Below, one piece after another: positions 44,589 to 52,344 of a stretch of DNA of 64,000 bases. The DNA comes from [Empedobacter] haloabium. GTDB lineage: Bacteria; Pseudomonadota; Gammaproteobacteria; Burkholderiales; Burkholderiaceae_D. How positions within the stretch are numbered: position 1 is the first letter of the stretch; each line of letters opens with the position of its first letter. The stretch is taken from NCBI GenBank assembly GCA_008011715.2, contig CP136508.1, forward strand, positions 6,386,001 through 6,450,000, in the 5' to 3' direction. Both the position numbers and the translations under genes were made by a program. A model generated the notes under the pieces. The model was not told where the DNA came from. It searched no databases and saw only the letters and a program-made list of their open reading frames with translations.

Positions 44589-44682
44589 CGAGCGTTGTTT
44601 CTGCGTCAAGGCGGCCCCGGCTATTGATCCGCACGTCGCGGCATGTCACTATCTTATTGTTAATTTTTTAACGGGTGATTCC

Positions 44683-47442
44683 ATGTCCATTCGACTGTCC
44701 CAGGCCGCCGCGGCCGTCGCCAGCGCCGCGCTGCTGGCCGCTTCCCTGACCGGCTGCAAGTCCGACTCGGCCGAGTCCTTCCTGGCCGAGGCCAGGCAGT
44801 ACCAGCAGAAGGGCGACAACAAGGCGGCCGTCATCCAGCTCAAGAATGCCCTGGAAAAGAACCCGGACGACGCCGAGGCGCGCCTGCTGCTGGCGCAGCT
44901 GTCGCTGGAGATGGACGACCCGCTGACGGCGGACAAGGAAGTGCGCCGCGCCATTGCGCTGAAGGTCGACGAAGCGAAGACGACGCCCGTGCTGGCGCGT
45001 GCGCTGGCCCAGCAGGGCAAGTACCAGGACCTGTTGGACGCGACCGAGAAGGTGACCCAGACCGCCGACGTGCTGGCGCTGCGCGGCAGTGCCTATCTGG
45101 GCCTGGGCAAGGGCGAGGAAGCGAAAGGCGCCTTCGACGCCGCGCTGGCCAAACAGGCCCGGCACGCCGACGCACTGGCCGGGCTGTCGCGCTACGCCGC
45201 GATGCAGAAGGACTGGACGCTGGCCCAGCAGCTGGTCGACCGGGCCATCGCGGCGGACGGCAAGAACGTCCACGCCTGGCAGCTGAAGGGCGACCTGCAG
45301 CGCGCGCAGAACAAGCCGCAGGAGGCAATGGCCGCCTACCAGCAGGTGCTGAAGCTGAAACCGGGACACCGTACGGCGCACCTGGAGCAGGCCGAACTGA
45401 ACATCGCCGCCGGCAAGTACGACGCGGCGCAGGCCGACATCGACGCCGCCCGCCAGAACGGCGCCAACGGCGGCCTGATTGCCTATAACCAGGCGCTGCT
45501 CGACTTCTCGCGCGACAAGATGAAGGATGCGCAGACCAACCTGCTGAAGGTCATGCAGGCGGCGCCGAACCACATGCCCAGCGTGCTGCTGTCCGGTGCC
45601 GTGGCGCTGAACCTGGGCCAGCTGGAGCAGGCCGAAAAACACCTGCGCAAATATGTCGAATGGAACCCGACCAATGTGTACGCGCGCAAGATGCTGGTCA
45701 GCACGCTGTTGAAGGCGCGCCAGCCAGCCGAGGCCGAAACGTTCCTGGCACCCGTGCTGAAGGACGGCAAGGCGGACGCGTCCGTGCTCGAACTGGCGGG
45801 CGAAGCGGCCATGCTGCTGCAGCAGCCTGCCAAGGCCAGCAAGTATTTCGAACAGGCTATCGCGCAGGATCCGAAACGGGGTTCCGTGCACGTGGCGCTG
45901 GGCCTGGCCAAGCTGGCGCAGGGCGACCGCGCCGGCGGCGCGGCCGAGCTGGAAACGGCCATGAAGCTGGCGCCGGCCTCGCTCGACGCCGGCGCCACGC
46001 TGGTGCGCGTGCAGACCAGCACGGGCGACTACGACAAGGCCTTGGCCAGCATCGCGCTGCTGGAAAAGGCCCATCCGAATTCGCCGGTGCTGCACAACCT
46101 GAAAGGTGGGGCCTACCTGGGCAAGAAGGACGTCAAGGCGGCCCGCGCCAGCTTCGGCGCCGCCCTGGCCGCCGACGCGACCTATTTCCCCGCCGCCGCG
46201 AATCTGGCCCAGCTCGACCTGCAGGACAAGAACCCGGCCGCCGCCAAGCAGCGTTTCGAGACCATCCTGCAGAAGGACGACAAGAACGCCGAGGCCATGG
46301 CTGCGCTGGCGGAAATCGCGCTGACCGAAGGCGACAAGCCCAAGGCGACCGCCTGGCTGGAAAAGGCCGTGGCGGGCCAGCCGGACGCGCTGGCACCCGC
46401 GCTGAAGTTGAGTGAGCACTACGTCAACCTGGGCACGCCGCAAAAGGCGCTGACCTTGCTGGGCAAGCATGCGCTGGCCAATCCGGCCAATCCGCAGCTG
46501 CTGGACGTGCAAGGACGGGCCCAGCTGGCCAACAAGGATGTGCCGGGCGCCATCGAGACGTTCAGCAAGCTGGTCAGCGTCGAACCGAAGTCGGGCGCGG
46601 CCCATCTGCGCCTGGCCACGGCGGAGATGCAGCGCAAGAACCCGGCCGCCGCCGGCGAAGCGCTGAAGAAGGCTATCGCCGTCGAGCCCGGCTTCATGCA
46701 GGCCTACCTGGCCCAGGCCGAGCTGGCCGCCGGCCAGCGCAATTACGACGCGGCGCTGGCCACCGTGCGCCAGGTCCAGCAGCGTTTCCCGCAATCGCCC
46801 GTTGGGCAGCTGCTGGAAGGCGATCTGTGGATGCAGCAAAACAAGCCGGCCCAGGCGCTGAAGCCGTATGAGGCGGCCTTTGCCATTGCGCCGACCGCCA
46901 CCATGTTGATGAAGGTGGGCAAGGCCTTGCAAGCGGGCGGCAAGTCGGCCGAGGCCGACCGCCGCGTGGCCGAATGGCGCCGCCGGCACCCGGACGAGCC
47001 GCTGTCGGCCATGTTCGCGGCCGAAAACCATATCGCCGCGAAGCAATACCGGCAGGCGATCACGGAATTGGAAGCGGTGCTGAAGAAGGTGCCGGACAAC
47101 CTGGTGGCCCTGAACAACCTGGCCTGGGCCTACCAGCAGGAAAAAGACGCGCGCGCATTGCCGACGGCCGAGAAAGCCTACCAGCTGGCCGGCAAGAATC
47201 CGATGGTGATGGATACCTTGGGCTGGCTGCTGGTGGAGCAGGGCAACACCGCCCGCGGCTTGCCGCTGCTGCAGGAGGCGGCCAAGCTGGCGCCGGACGC
47301 GGGCGATATCCGCCTGCATCTGGCCCAGGGCTTTCATAAGGCCGGGGATAAAACCAACGCGCGCAAGGAACTCGAGTATTTAACGAAGGGTAAATTCAAT
47401 GCCCAACAGGAAGAAGCTCGTTCTTTAATGAAACTACTTTGA
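44683..47442 (+). CDS. prsT: XrtA/PEP-CTERM system TPR lipoprotein PrsT
   Basis: A 919-residue protein from MSIRLSQAAAAVASAALL; the longer frame from 44479 is out-of-frame read-through of the previous gene. A lipoprotein signal with lipobox ASLTGC (Cys near residue 23) places it in the envelope. The rest is almost wholly tetratricopeptide repeats, about 22 units (AEARQYQQKGDNKAAVIQL, AYLGLGKGEEAKGAFDAAL, LAWAYQQEKDARALPTAEKAY). Length, lipobox and repeat content match the exosortase-linked PrsT family (TIGR02917). It is thought to act in assembly or export of the exopolysaccharide, analogous to PelB/AlgK-type TPR proteins (inference). No terminator is evident after it. Confidence 0.93.
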   Translation: MSIRLSQAAAAVASAALLAASLTGCKSDSAESFLAEARQYQQKGDNKAAVIQLKNALEKNPDDAEARLLLAQLSLEMDDPLTADKEVRRAIALKVDEAKTTPVLARALAQQGKYQDLLDATEKVTQTADVLALRGSAYLGLGKGEEAKGAFDAALAKQARHADALAGLSRYAAMQKDWTLAQQLVDRAIAADGKNVHAWQLKGDLQRAQNKPQEAMAAYQQVLKLKPGHRTAHLEQAELNIAAGKYDAAQADIDAARQNGANGGLIAYNQALLDFSRDKMKDAQTNLLKVMQAAPNHMPSVLLSGAVALNLGQLEQAEKHLRKYVEWNPTNVYARKMLVSTLLKARQPAEAETFLAPVLKDGKADASVLELAGEAAMLLQQPAKASKYFEQAIAQDPKRGSVHVALGLAKLAQGDRAGGAAELETAMKLAPASLDAGATLVRVQTSTGDYDKALASIALLEKAHPNSPVLHNLKGGAYLGKKDVKAARASFGAALAADATYFPAAANLAQLDLQDKNPAAAKQRFETILQKDDKNAEAMAALAEIALTEGDKPKATAWLEKAVAGQPDALAPALKLSEHYVNLGTPQKALTLLGKHALANPANPQLLDVQGRAQLANKDVPGAIETFSKLVSVEPKSGAAHLRLATAEMQRKNPAAAGEALKKAIAVEPGFMQAYLAQAELAAGQRNYDAALATVRQVQQRFPQSPVGQLLEGDLWMQQNKPAQALKPYEAAFAIAPTATMLMKVGKALQAGGKSAEADRRVAEWRRRHPDEPLSAMFAAENHIAAKQYRQAITELEAVLKKVPDNLVALNNLAWAYQQEKDARALPTAEKAYQLAGKNPMVMDTLGWLLVEQGNTARGLPLLQEAAKLAPDAGDIRLHLAQGFHKAGDKTNARKELEYLTKGKFNAQQEEARSLMKLL

Positions 47443-47598
47443 TTGATATTGCGGAAAATCAAACTGCGATTAGGCAATTTCCGTGTATCGTAGGAAATCA
47501 GATATTTTCAAGGTATAACATTTTTTAGCAGATTTTTACTTAAAAATAGGTTAATCTCTGCAATATTGTCTTCACTAAAGCGTGAAAGAAACGCCCAC

Positions 47599-48438
47599 AT
47601 GGTGCATTCGGCAAGCCGCTACAGCTCATTCCGATTGCTCACCGACCGGCTGCTCGGCAAACGCGACATTCTGATTCCGTATTTTCAGTTTGTCCAGGTT
47701 CCCGCCGATGAGTACGAGGGTGAGCTGATGCGCCAGATACAACGCCTGCGGTATGAGGTGTACTGTGTGGAACGTAACTTTCTTGACTGTGAAGAATACA
47801 AAGATCAACTCGAAACAGACGAGTACGATCGCTACTCTGCTCACTTTGCTGCTTTTAATGACGAACGCGAGATCATAGGAACTGTCCGCCTCGTGCAGCC
47901 GGCCGAACACATGCTGTATCCGTTCGAAAGCCACTGCACGGTCTTTGATGATTTTCGCTTTCCACCACGCGAGAAAGCTGGGGAGATTTCCCGCTTGGTG
48001 GTTCGTAAGACGTACCGGCGCCGCCGCGGCGATTCCATGGAAGGGGTATCCAGGGAGTTCGTGCAAGGAGGCAGCGCCACGCCATCGCCGCGCTTACGCG
48101 AGCAGCGCGGCAACAGTCCACTGCTACTACTGGGCCTGTACAAGGAAATGTACCGGCACAGTCGCCGTAACGGTATCCGTTACTGGTATGCAGCCATGGA
48201 ACGCTCGCTGGCCCGGTCCCTGGACAGGATGGGCTTCAAGTTTGTGCCCATCGGGCCGGCGACAGATTATTACGGGCCAGTAACGCCCCATATCGTCGAC
48301 CTGGATGAGCTGAGCGCCAGGTTGCACAGTGAGAATCCTTTTTTGGCCGCGTGGTTTGACGACGAGCCGATTCCGCTGTGGGTCAAGATGAAAACCCTGG
48401 TCGTCAGTACGTTGATCGGTGCGCCTCGGGGGAAATAA
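47599..48438 (+). CDS. Exosortase system-associated N-acyl amino acid synthase (GNAT), copy 1
   Basis: A 279-residue acyltransferase from MVHSASRYSSFRLLTDRLLG; codons upstream (TTG 47566) are AT-rich leader. Its core matches the PEP-CTERM/exosortase-associated acyltransferase group related to autoinducer and N-acyl amino acid synthases: IQRLRYEVYCVERNFLDCEEY, DRYSAHFAAFNDEREIIGTVRLVQP, AGEISRLVVRKTYRRRRGD and YRHSRRNGIRYWYAAMERSLARSL. Such enzymes transfer an acyl chain from ACP or CoA to an amino acid or amine. It has no signal peptide. The upstream 150 bases are strongly AT-rich and probably hold a promoter. A second, diverged copy follows 37 bases later. Confidence 0.9.
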   Translation: MVHSASRYSSFRLLTDRLLGKRDILIPYFQFVQVPADEYEGELMRQIQRLRYEVYCVERNFLDCEEYKDQLETDEYDRYSAHFAAFNDEREIIGTVRLVQPAEHMLYPFESHCTVFDDFRFPPREKAGEISRLVVRKTYRRRRGDSMEGVSREFVQGGSATPSPRLREQRGNSPLLLLGLYKEMYRHSRRNGIRYWYAAMERSLARSLDRMGFKFVPIGPATDYYGPVTPHIVDLDELSARLHSENPFLAAWFDDEPIPLWVKMKTLVVSTLIGAPRGK

Positions 48439-48475
48439 GCAGACCTCGAGGGGCACATCGCCTGAAGAGTGAGGA

Positions 48476-49291
48476 ATGATAGCCACCCAAAATTTGTCGC
48501 GTCTGCCGGTTCGCTCCCCAGAGCCCCGCAGCGCCACCCCGACCAGCTTTGATTTTTCCCATGCCCCGCAGGTATTTCGCACCTATTGCGGCGGCGCCCT
48601 GAACGGCGTGCCGCCCGATATCTCGCGGCTGCGCTATGAGGTGTACTGCCTCGAGTGTGCATTCCTGCACCCGGATGCGTACGGGGAAGGGCTCGAGCAT
48701 GACCATTACGACGGCCAGGCCACGCATTTCGCGGCCTATACGGCCGAGGACCGCCTGGTGGGCGCCGTGCGCCTGGTCCAGCCGAAGAACGGTGACTGCT
48801 ACCCGTTCCAGCGGCATTGCCAGCCATTCGAGGGTTACCAACTGCCGCCGGCCGAGGAATCGGCCGAGATCTCGCGGCTGGTCGTGCGCAAGGGGCACCG
48901 CCGCCGTCGCGCCGACTCGCTGCAGGGCGTGCCCGGCCGCGGGACGGACGCGCCGCCCAGCCGGCCCGGCAACGAGCACTGGCGCAGCGGCGAAGACCGC
49001 CGGGGCGAGGAACGCGATTCGCCGATGCTGCTGTTCGGCCTGTATCGCGAGATGTACCGGCACAGCCTGCAAAGCGGCATCCGCTACTGGTATGCGGCGA
49101 TGGAGCGCTCGCTGGCCCGCTCTTTGCAACGGCTGGGCTTTGCCTTCCAGGCCATCGGTCCGCAAAGCGACTATTACGGCGCCGTCACGCCGTGCTTGCT
49201 GGATTTGCGGGCACTGGAGCGCCGGCTGACCGAGGCCAACCCGGCGCTGGCGGCCTGGTTCATGGAAAAGCCGTTCGTGCGAACGGTGTAA
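48476..49291 (+). CDS. Exosortase system-associated N-acyl amino acid synthase (GNAT), copy 2
   Basis: A 271-residue paralogue of the preceding gene with the same core: ISRLRYEVYCLECAFLHPDAYG, DGQATHFAAYTAEDRLVGAVRLVQP, SAEISRLVVRKGHRRRRADS and YRHSLQSGIRYWYAAMERSLARSLQRLGF. It is shorter at the N terminus and has a charged, variable loop (residues about 155-180) where copy 1 has a different short loop, in a region close to the active site of this fold. Base composition is more GC-rich than copy 1, suggesting different ages or origins. It ends 7 bases before the convergent ThiF-like gene. Confidence 0.9.
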   Translation: MIATQNLSRLPVRSPEPRSATPTSFDFSHAPQVFRTYCGGALNGVPPDISRLRYEVYCLECAFLHPDAYGEGLEHDHYDGQATHFAAYTAEDRLVGAVRLVQPKNGDCYPFQRHCQPFEGYQLPPAEESAEISRLVVRKGHRRRRADSLQGVPGRGTDAPPSRPGNEHWRSGEDRRGEERDSPMLLFGLYREMYRHSLQSGIRYWYAAMERSLARSLQRLGFAFQAIGPQSDYYGAVTPCLLDLRALERRLTEANPALAAWFMEKPFVRTV

Positions 49292-49298
49292 GCCGTGC

Positions 49299-50141
49299 TC
49301 AGGCCGGCACATCTTTGCTGATATCGATCAGCTTGGTCACGTGGTTGCGGAAGCTGTGCACGACGATGTGCGGCGACTGCGGCACGGGCAGCCCGGCCAG
49401 CAGGTCCGTCATCATCGACACGGCCAGCGCGGCCACCGTAAAGCTGCCGACGGCCAGCTGGGAGGCGGGGCAGGGCCGGCCGTCTTCCATGATCGTCAGC
49501 GCCCGGCGCACCTGTTCCACCACTTGGGGGTCCAGGTGCGCCCCGATCCGGGCCATGATCTTGCCGAACACGTTCGAGTAGCTGGCGTCGCCTTCCGTCG
49601 TCGCCTGCGCCACGTCGTGCGCGATGATTTCCGTCAGCGAGCCGCTGGCGTCGGCCGGGAAATACAGCACGCCGGCCCCCTGGCCGATCGACAGCGCCGT
49701 GAAGATCGGGCGCTGCAGCCCCTTCGCGGCCGTGTGCAGGCTGAGGATGGCTTCCAGGTCGAGGAAATCGATCGTGTCGAAGATGATGTCGACCTTGCCG
49801 ACCAGCTCGGCCGCATTGGCCTTGTCGAGGTTGGCGACGATCGCCTCGACTTCCGCTTCCGGATTGATGCGCAGGATGTGCTTTTTCAGCGCCTCCGCCT
49901 TGGGGGTGCCGATATCGTCGAAGTCGAAGAACTGGCGGTTCAGGTTGTGCGCGTCGACCGTGTCGCCGTCGATCAGCACGAACTTGCGAAAGCCCATGCG
50001 CGCCGCGCAAATGGCCGTCGAGCTGCCCAATCCATTCCCTGCAATCAATAAACTCGTCTCGCGGATGCGTGCCTGGGTTGCTGGGCTGACATATCCTTCG
50101 TTGCGGGTTACAAAGGTGTCGTAATTAAATGCCGTAGCCAT
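49299..50141 (-). CDS. ThiF/MoeB/HesA family adenylyltransferase
   Basis: A 280-residue E1-like enzyme from MATAFNYDTFVTRNEGYVSP; the start is fixed by GGAGGAG 6-8 bases upstream. The ATP-binding Rossmann fold is intact: SLLIAGNGLGSSTAICAARMG, FVLIDGDTVDAHNLNRQFFDFDDIGTPKAEAL (Asp, Asn and Arg residues that bind ATP) and IIFDTIDFLDLEAIL. A Cys in GRPCPASQLA could be catalytic, but no paired CxxC zinc site is visible. The family adenylates C-terminal Gly residues or carboxylates. Here it faces two N-acyl amino acid synthase genes, so it may activate or modify their product. The TGTCGG box at 50193-50209 lies just upstream but points the other way. Confidence 0.85.
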   Translation of the reverse strand: MATAFNYDTFVTRNEGYVSPATQARIRETSLLIAGNGLGSSTAICAARMGFRKFVLIDGDTVDAHNLNRQFFDFDDIGTPKAEALKKHILRINPEAEVEAIVANLDKANAAELVGKVDIIFDTIDFLDLEAILSLHTAAKGLQRPIFTALSIGQGAGVLYFPADASGSLTEIIAHDVAQATTEGDASYSNVFGKIMARIGAHLDPQVVEQVRRALTIMEDGRPCPASQLAVGSFTVAALAVSMMTDLLAGLPVPQSPHIVVHSFRNHVTKLIDISKDVPA

Positions 50142-50192
50142 CGGATCTCCTCCTGGTCTATTTTTTCCTAGAATAAAGCATTCCGAGAAATT

Positions 50193-50209
50193 TGTCGGCA
50201 ATCTTTACA
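50193..50209 (+). promoter_or_regulatory. Candidate PEP-CTERM box (PrsR site), distal copy
   Basis: TGTCGGCAATCTTTACA differs from the proximal copy at 50330 at two positions only. It is about 220 bases upstream of the sigma-54 site, a distance still workable for an enhancer-bound NtrC-type activator. It could also serve the ThiF-like gene starting at 50141, though no sigma-54 site was found on that side. Confidence 0.55.
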
Positions 50210-50329
50210 GTCCATATTCGGAGAATTCCCACAAGTGTGGCTTCAATGGCGTAATGCACTTGTTTTGGCCACTGAACTCTCTCCATTGTAATAAATCATA
50301 ATTCACAGCAACACCCCCGTTGCGTAGGG

Positions 50330-50346
50330 TGTCGGAAAACTTTACA
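50330..50346 (+). promoter_or_regulatory. Candidate PEP-CTERM box (PrsR site), proximal copy
   Basis: TGTCGGAAAACTTTACA has half-sites TGTCGG and CTTTACA. It overlaps an inverted repeat AGGGTGT (50326-50332) and ACACCCT (50344-50350). It lies 84 bases upstream of the sigma-54 -24 element, a normal enhancer position for PrsR. Confidence 0.65.
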
Positions 50347-50430
50347 CCCTGCGCCGGCGCAAACAATGGGCAGCTGGTCAGCGTTAAACATGTCTTTGAT
50401 TTGGATAGGAAATTTCTGATTGAACAGTGA

Positions 50431-50447
50431 CTGGCATAGCGATTGCT
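50431..50447 (+). promoter_or_regulatory. Sigma-54 (-24/-12) promoter of the PEP-CTERM gene
   Basis: CTGGCATAGCGATTGCT matches the consensus TGGCAC-N5-TTGCW with a single change; GG (50433-50434) and GC (50445-50446) are exactly 10 bases apart. The start codon follows at 50503, leaving a leader of about 45 nt with a GGAG ribosome site. Confidence 0.75.
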
Positions 50448-50502
50448 TTAACGAAGCAGACGCTACACAAACGAAGCGCCACTCAACGATTGGAGATCGA
50501 CA

Positions 50503-51393
50503 ATGTCTATCAAAAAAATGATTCTGGCAGCATCTCTCGGACTCGCGGCGCTGAGCGCTTCCGCAACGCCGCTGGATTCGCTGACGGGGAATATGAACAT
50601 CAAGCTGCAGGGCTTGACGACCGAAGCCAACACCTTCGCCGGCACCAACGAGTCGACCTGGGGCGTTGGCAGCATCACGCAGATCACCGGCACCGGTGGC
50701 CAGGCCTGGAACATGGGCGTCAGCGACGGCAGCTACCTGTACTACATGATCTACGGTATCGCCGACCAGAACATCGTCAACAACTCGACGGGCTCGCTGG
50801 ACCTGTACAACGTCGGCGCAACCGGCGGCGCCGGCGACGGCAAGATCCACCTGGATATCTACCGCAGCAACGTCAACATCCTGGAACTGACGAGCGATTT
50901 CAACGCGCAAGTGGGCGATCGCACGGGCTACAACATGCACTCGCTGCTGTCCGGCCTGGGCCCGGCCTACCTGACCGTGGAATTCGGCACCGGCAAGCAG
51001 ACCACCAATGTGGCCGGCGGCATCAACCCTGGTGCCGACGAAACGCTGGCAACGCTGGTGCAGGTCGTCACTTCCGCCACGCTGCCGGCGGCCGGCACGG
51101 GGCAGTTCTTTGCTGACGTGACCGGTGGCACCGCTGCGGCCCAGTGGGATTCGAACGGCCTGTTCGGTCACGACCTGGACGGCAAGTTCACGCTGAGCAC
51201 GAACGGCGCCTCGCAAGGCTCGGGCGTTTGCACCGACGAAGAAGTGCTGGGCAGCCCGGGCAATCCGGCCACCTGCTTCACCGGCTTCATCAACGACCCG
51301 ATCCGCGCGATCCGCGTACCGGAACCTGGCTCGCTGGCCCTGGTGGGCCTGGGGCTGGTTGGCCTGGCTGGGCTGCGTCGTCGCATGGCCTGA
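50503..51393 (+). CDS. PEP-CTERM sorting domain-containing secreted protein
   Basis: A 296-residue exported protein. The signal peptide is MSIKKMILAASLGLAALSASA; the body is rich in Gly, Asn, Thr and Ser, as in surface or matrix proteins, with no enzymatic motif recognised. The C terminus is a textbook PEP-CTERM tag: VPEPGSLALVGLG, a hydrophobic helix, and the basic end GLRRRMA. Exosortase A cleaves near the PEP motif and transfers the protein to the envelope or matrix. It is preceded by a sigma-54 promoter and two TGTCGG boxes, so PrsR control is likely, and has its own terminator at 51416-51441. It is the only PEP-CTERM substrate in the window. Its function is probably in floc or biofilm matrix (family inference). 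Confidence 0.95.
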   Translation: MSIKKMILAASLGLAALSASATPLDSLTGNMNIKLQGLTTEANTFAGTNESTWGVGSITQITGTGGQAWNMGVSDGSYLYYMIYGIADQNIVNNSTGSLDLYNVGATGGAGDGKIHLDIYRSNVNILELTSDFNAQVGDRTGYNMHSLLSGLGPAYLTVEFGTGKQTTNVAGGINPGADETLATLVQVVTSATLPAAGTGQFFADVTGGTAAAQWDSNGLFGHDLDGKFTLSTNGASQGSGVCTDEEVLGSPGNPATCFTGFINDPIRAIRVPEPGSLALVGLGLVGLAGLRRRMA

Positions 51394-51396
51394 GCA

Positions 51397-52278
51397 TCAT
51401 TGGCCGAATGAAGAGCGCCCGGCTTGCCGGGCGTTTTTTTTGGGCACCGGCAGCGCATGCCACGCCTGCCGATACAGCGCCGCGATGCGCTGCACGTAAG
51501 CCTGCGTCTCCCGATAAGGCGGCACCCCGCCATGGCGCTCGACCGCGCCTTCGCCTGCGTTGTAGGCGGCCGCGACCAGTTGCACCTCCCCGTTGAAGCG
51601 CATCAGCAGCCAGCGCAGGTAGGCCAGGCCGCCGCGCACGTTCGCTTCCGGGTCGAAGGAATTGCGCACCCGAAAGCGCTGGGCGGTGGCGGGAATCAGC
51701 TGCATCAGGCCCTGCGCGTTGCGCGGCGAGACCGCATCGGGCCGAAAACCGGACTCGACGGCAATGACGGCCATCGCCAGCCGCGGATCGACACCATACT
51801 GCGGCGCCAGGCGGTCGACCAGCCGGCGCACGGGCGTGCTGCCGGCCGGATATGCCGGTTCGGGCGGCGGGATCAGGCCGATGTCCGGCGCGGCTGGCGC
51901 AACGGCGGCCGGCGGCGTCAGGCAGGCGGGCAGAACGGCGTCCGGCCGAGCCGGCAGCAACGCCAGCAGATGGCCGGCCTGCGCGTGGCCCTGCTCGGCG
52001 GCCAGCGCGAACAGGCGCCAGGCGGCGCCGTCGTCGCGCGGCATGCCGCGGCCATTGGCGGCCATCCAGCCCAGCGCATACTGTGCGTCGGCCGCACCCA
52101 GCACGGCTGCCCGGCAATACAGCGCCACGGCCCGGTGCAAGTCACGCGGCACGCCTTCGCCGTGTTCGTACTGCACGGCATCGGCGATCAGGTCCGCCGC
52201 GGTTTGCGCCCGCGCCGGCACGGCGGCCAATGCCATGCACAGCAACGCAATACGGGGCAAATGGGCAACGGGACGCAT
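51397..52278 (-). CDS. Lytic transglycosylase with Sel1-like repeats
   Basis: A 293-residue secreted enzyme with signal peptide MRPVAHLPRIALLCMALAAVPARAQ. Two Sel1-like repeats (about residues 35-105: AVALYCRAAVLGAADAQYALGWM, AWRLFALAAEQGHAQAGHLLAL) precede the SLT domain (about 150-275). The catalytic Glu lies in MAVIAVESGFRPDAVSP, and the supporting motifs NAQGLMQLIPATAQRF and VAAAYNAGEGAVERHGGVPPY are intact. It cleaves peptidoglycan, perhaps making room for envelope export machinery. Its last codons run through the terminator hairpin of the convergent PEP-CTERM gene, leaving only 3 bases between the two stops. Confidence 0.92.
   Translation of the reverse strand: MRPVAHLPRIALLCMALAAVPARAQTAADLIADAVQYEHGEGVPRDLHRAVALYCRAAVLGAADAQYALGWMAANGRGMPRDDGAAWRLFALAAEQGHAQAGHLLALLPARPDAVLPACLTPPAAVAPAAPDIGLIPPPEPAYPAGSTPVRRLVDRLAPQYGVDPRLAMAVIAVESGFRPDAVSPRNAQGLMQLIPATAQRFRVRNSFDPEANVRGGLAYLRWLLMRFNGEVQLVAAAYNAGEGAVERHGGVPPYRETQAYVQRIAALYRQAWHALPVPKKNARQAGRSSFGQ
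51416..51441 (+). terminator. Terminator of the PEP-CTERM gene
   Basis: CGCCCGGC (51416-51423) and GCCGGGCG (51426-51433) form a perfect 8-bp stem with a 2-base loop and are followed by eight T (51434-51441), 22 bases after the stop. The hairpin lies inside the 3' end of the convergent transglycosylase. Confidence 0.8.
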
Positions 52279-52344
52279 GACATCGACCTTTCGAGCTGCC
52301 GGGGGCTGCCCGGCAGTTTCATTGTAGTGAGCGTTCTCGCCAGC

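Larger units (their letters stand above)
50142..50502. other. Regulatory intergenic region with two boxes and a sigma-54 site
   Basis: This region of 361 bases is AT-rich and holds no gene. It contains two copies of the TGTCGGMAAWCTTTACA motif (50193-50209 and 50330-50346) and a sigma-54-type promoter (50431-50447), all in the direction of the PEP-CTERM gene. The second box is embedded in a longer inverted repeat (AGGGTGT / ACACCCT). Confidence 0.7.

Noticed and set aside
44479..44682. N-terminal extension of PrsT from 44479
   Set aside because: The extension is a Cys/Arg-rich out-of-frame reading of the upstream glycosyltransferase; the lipoprotein signal begins at the ATG at 44683.
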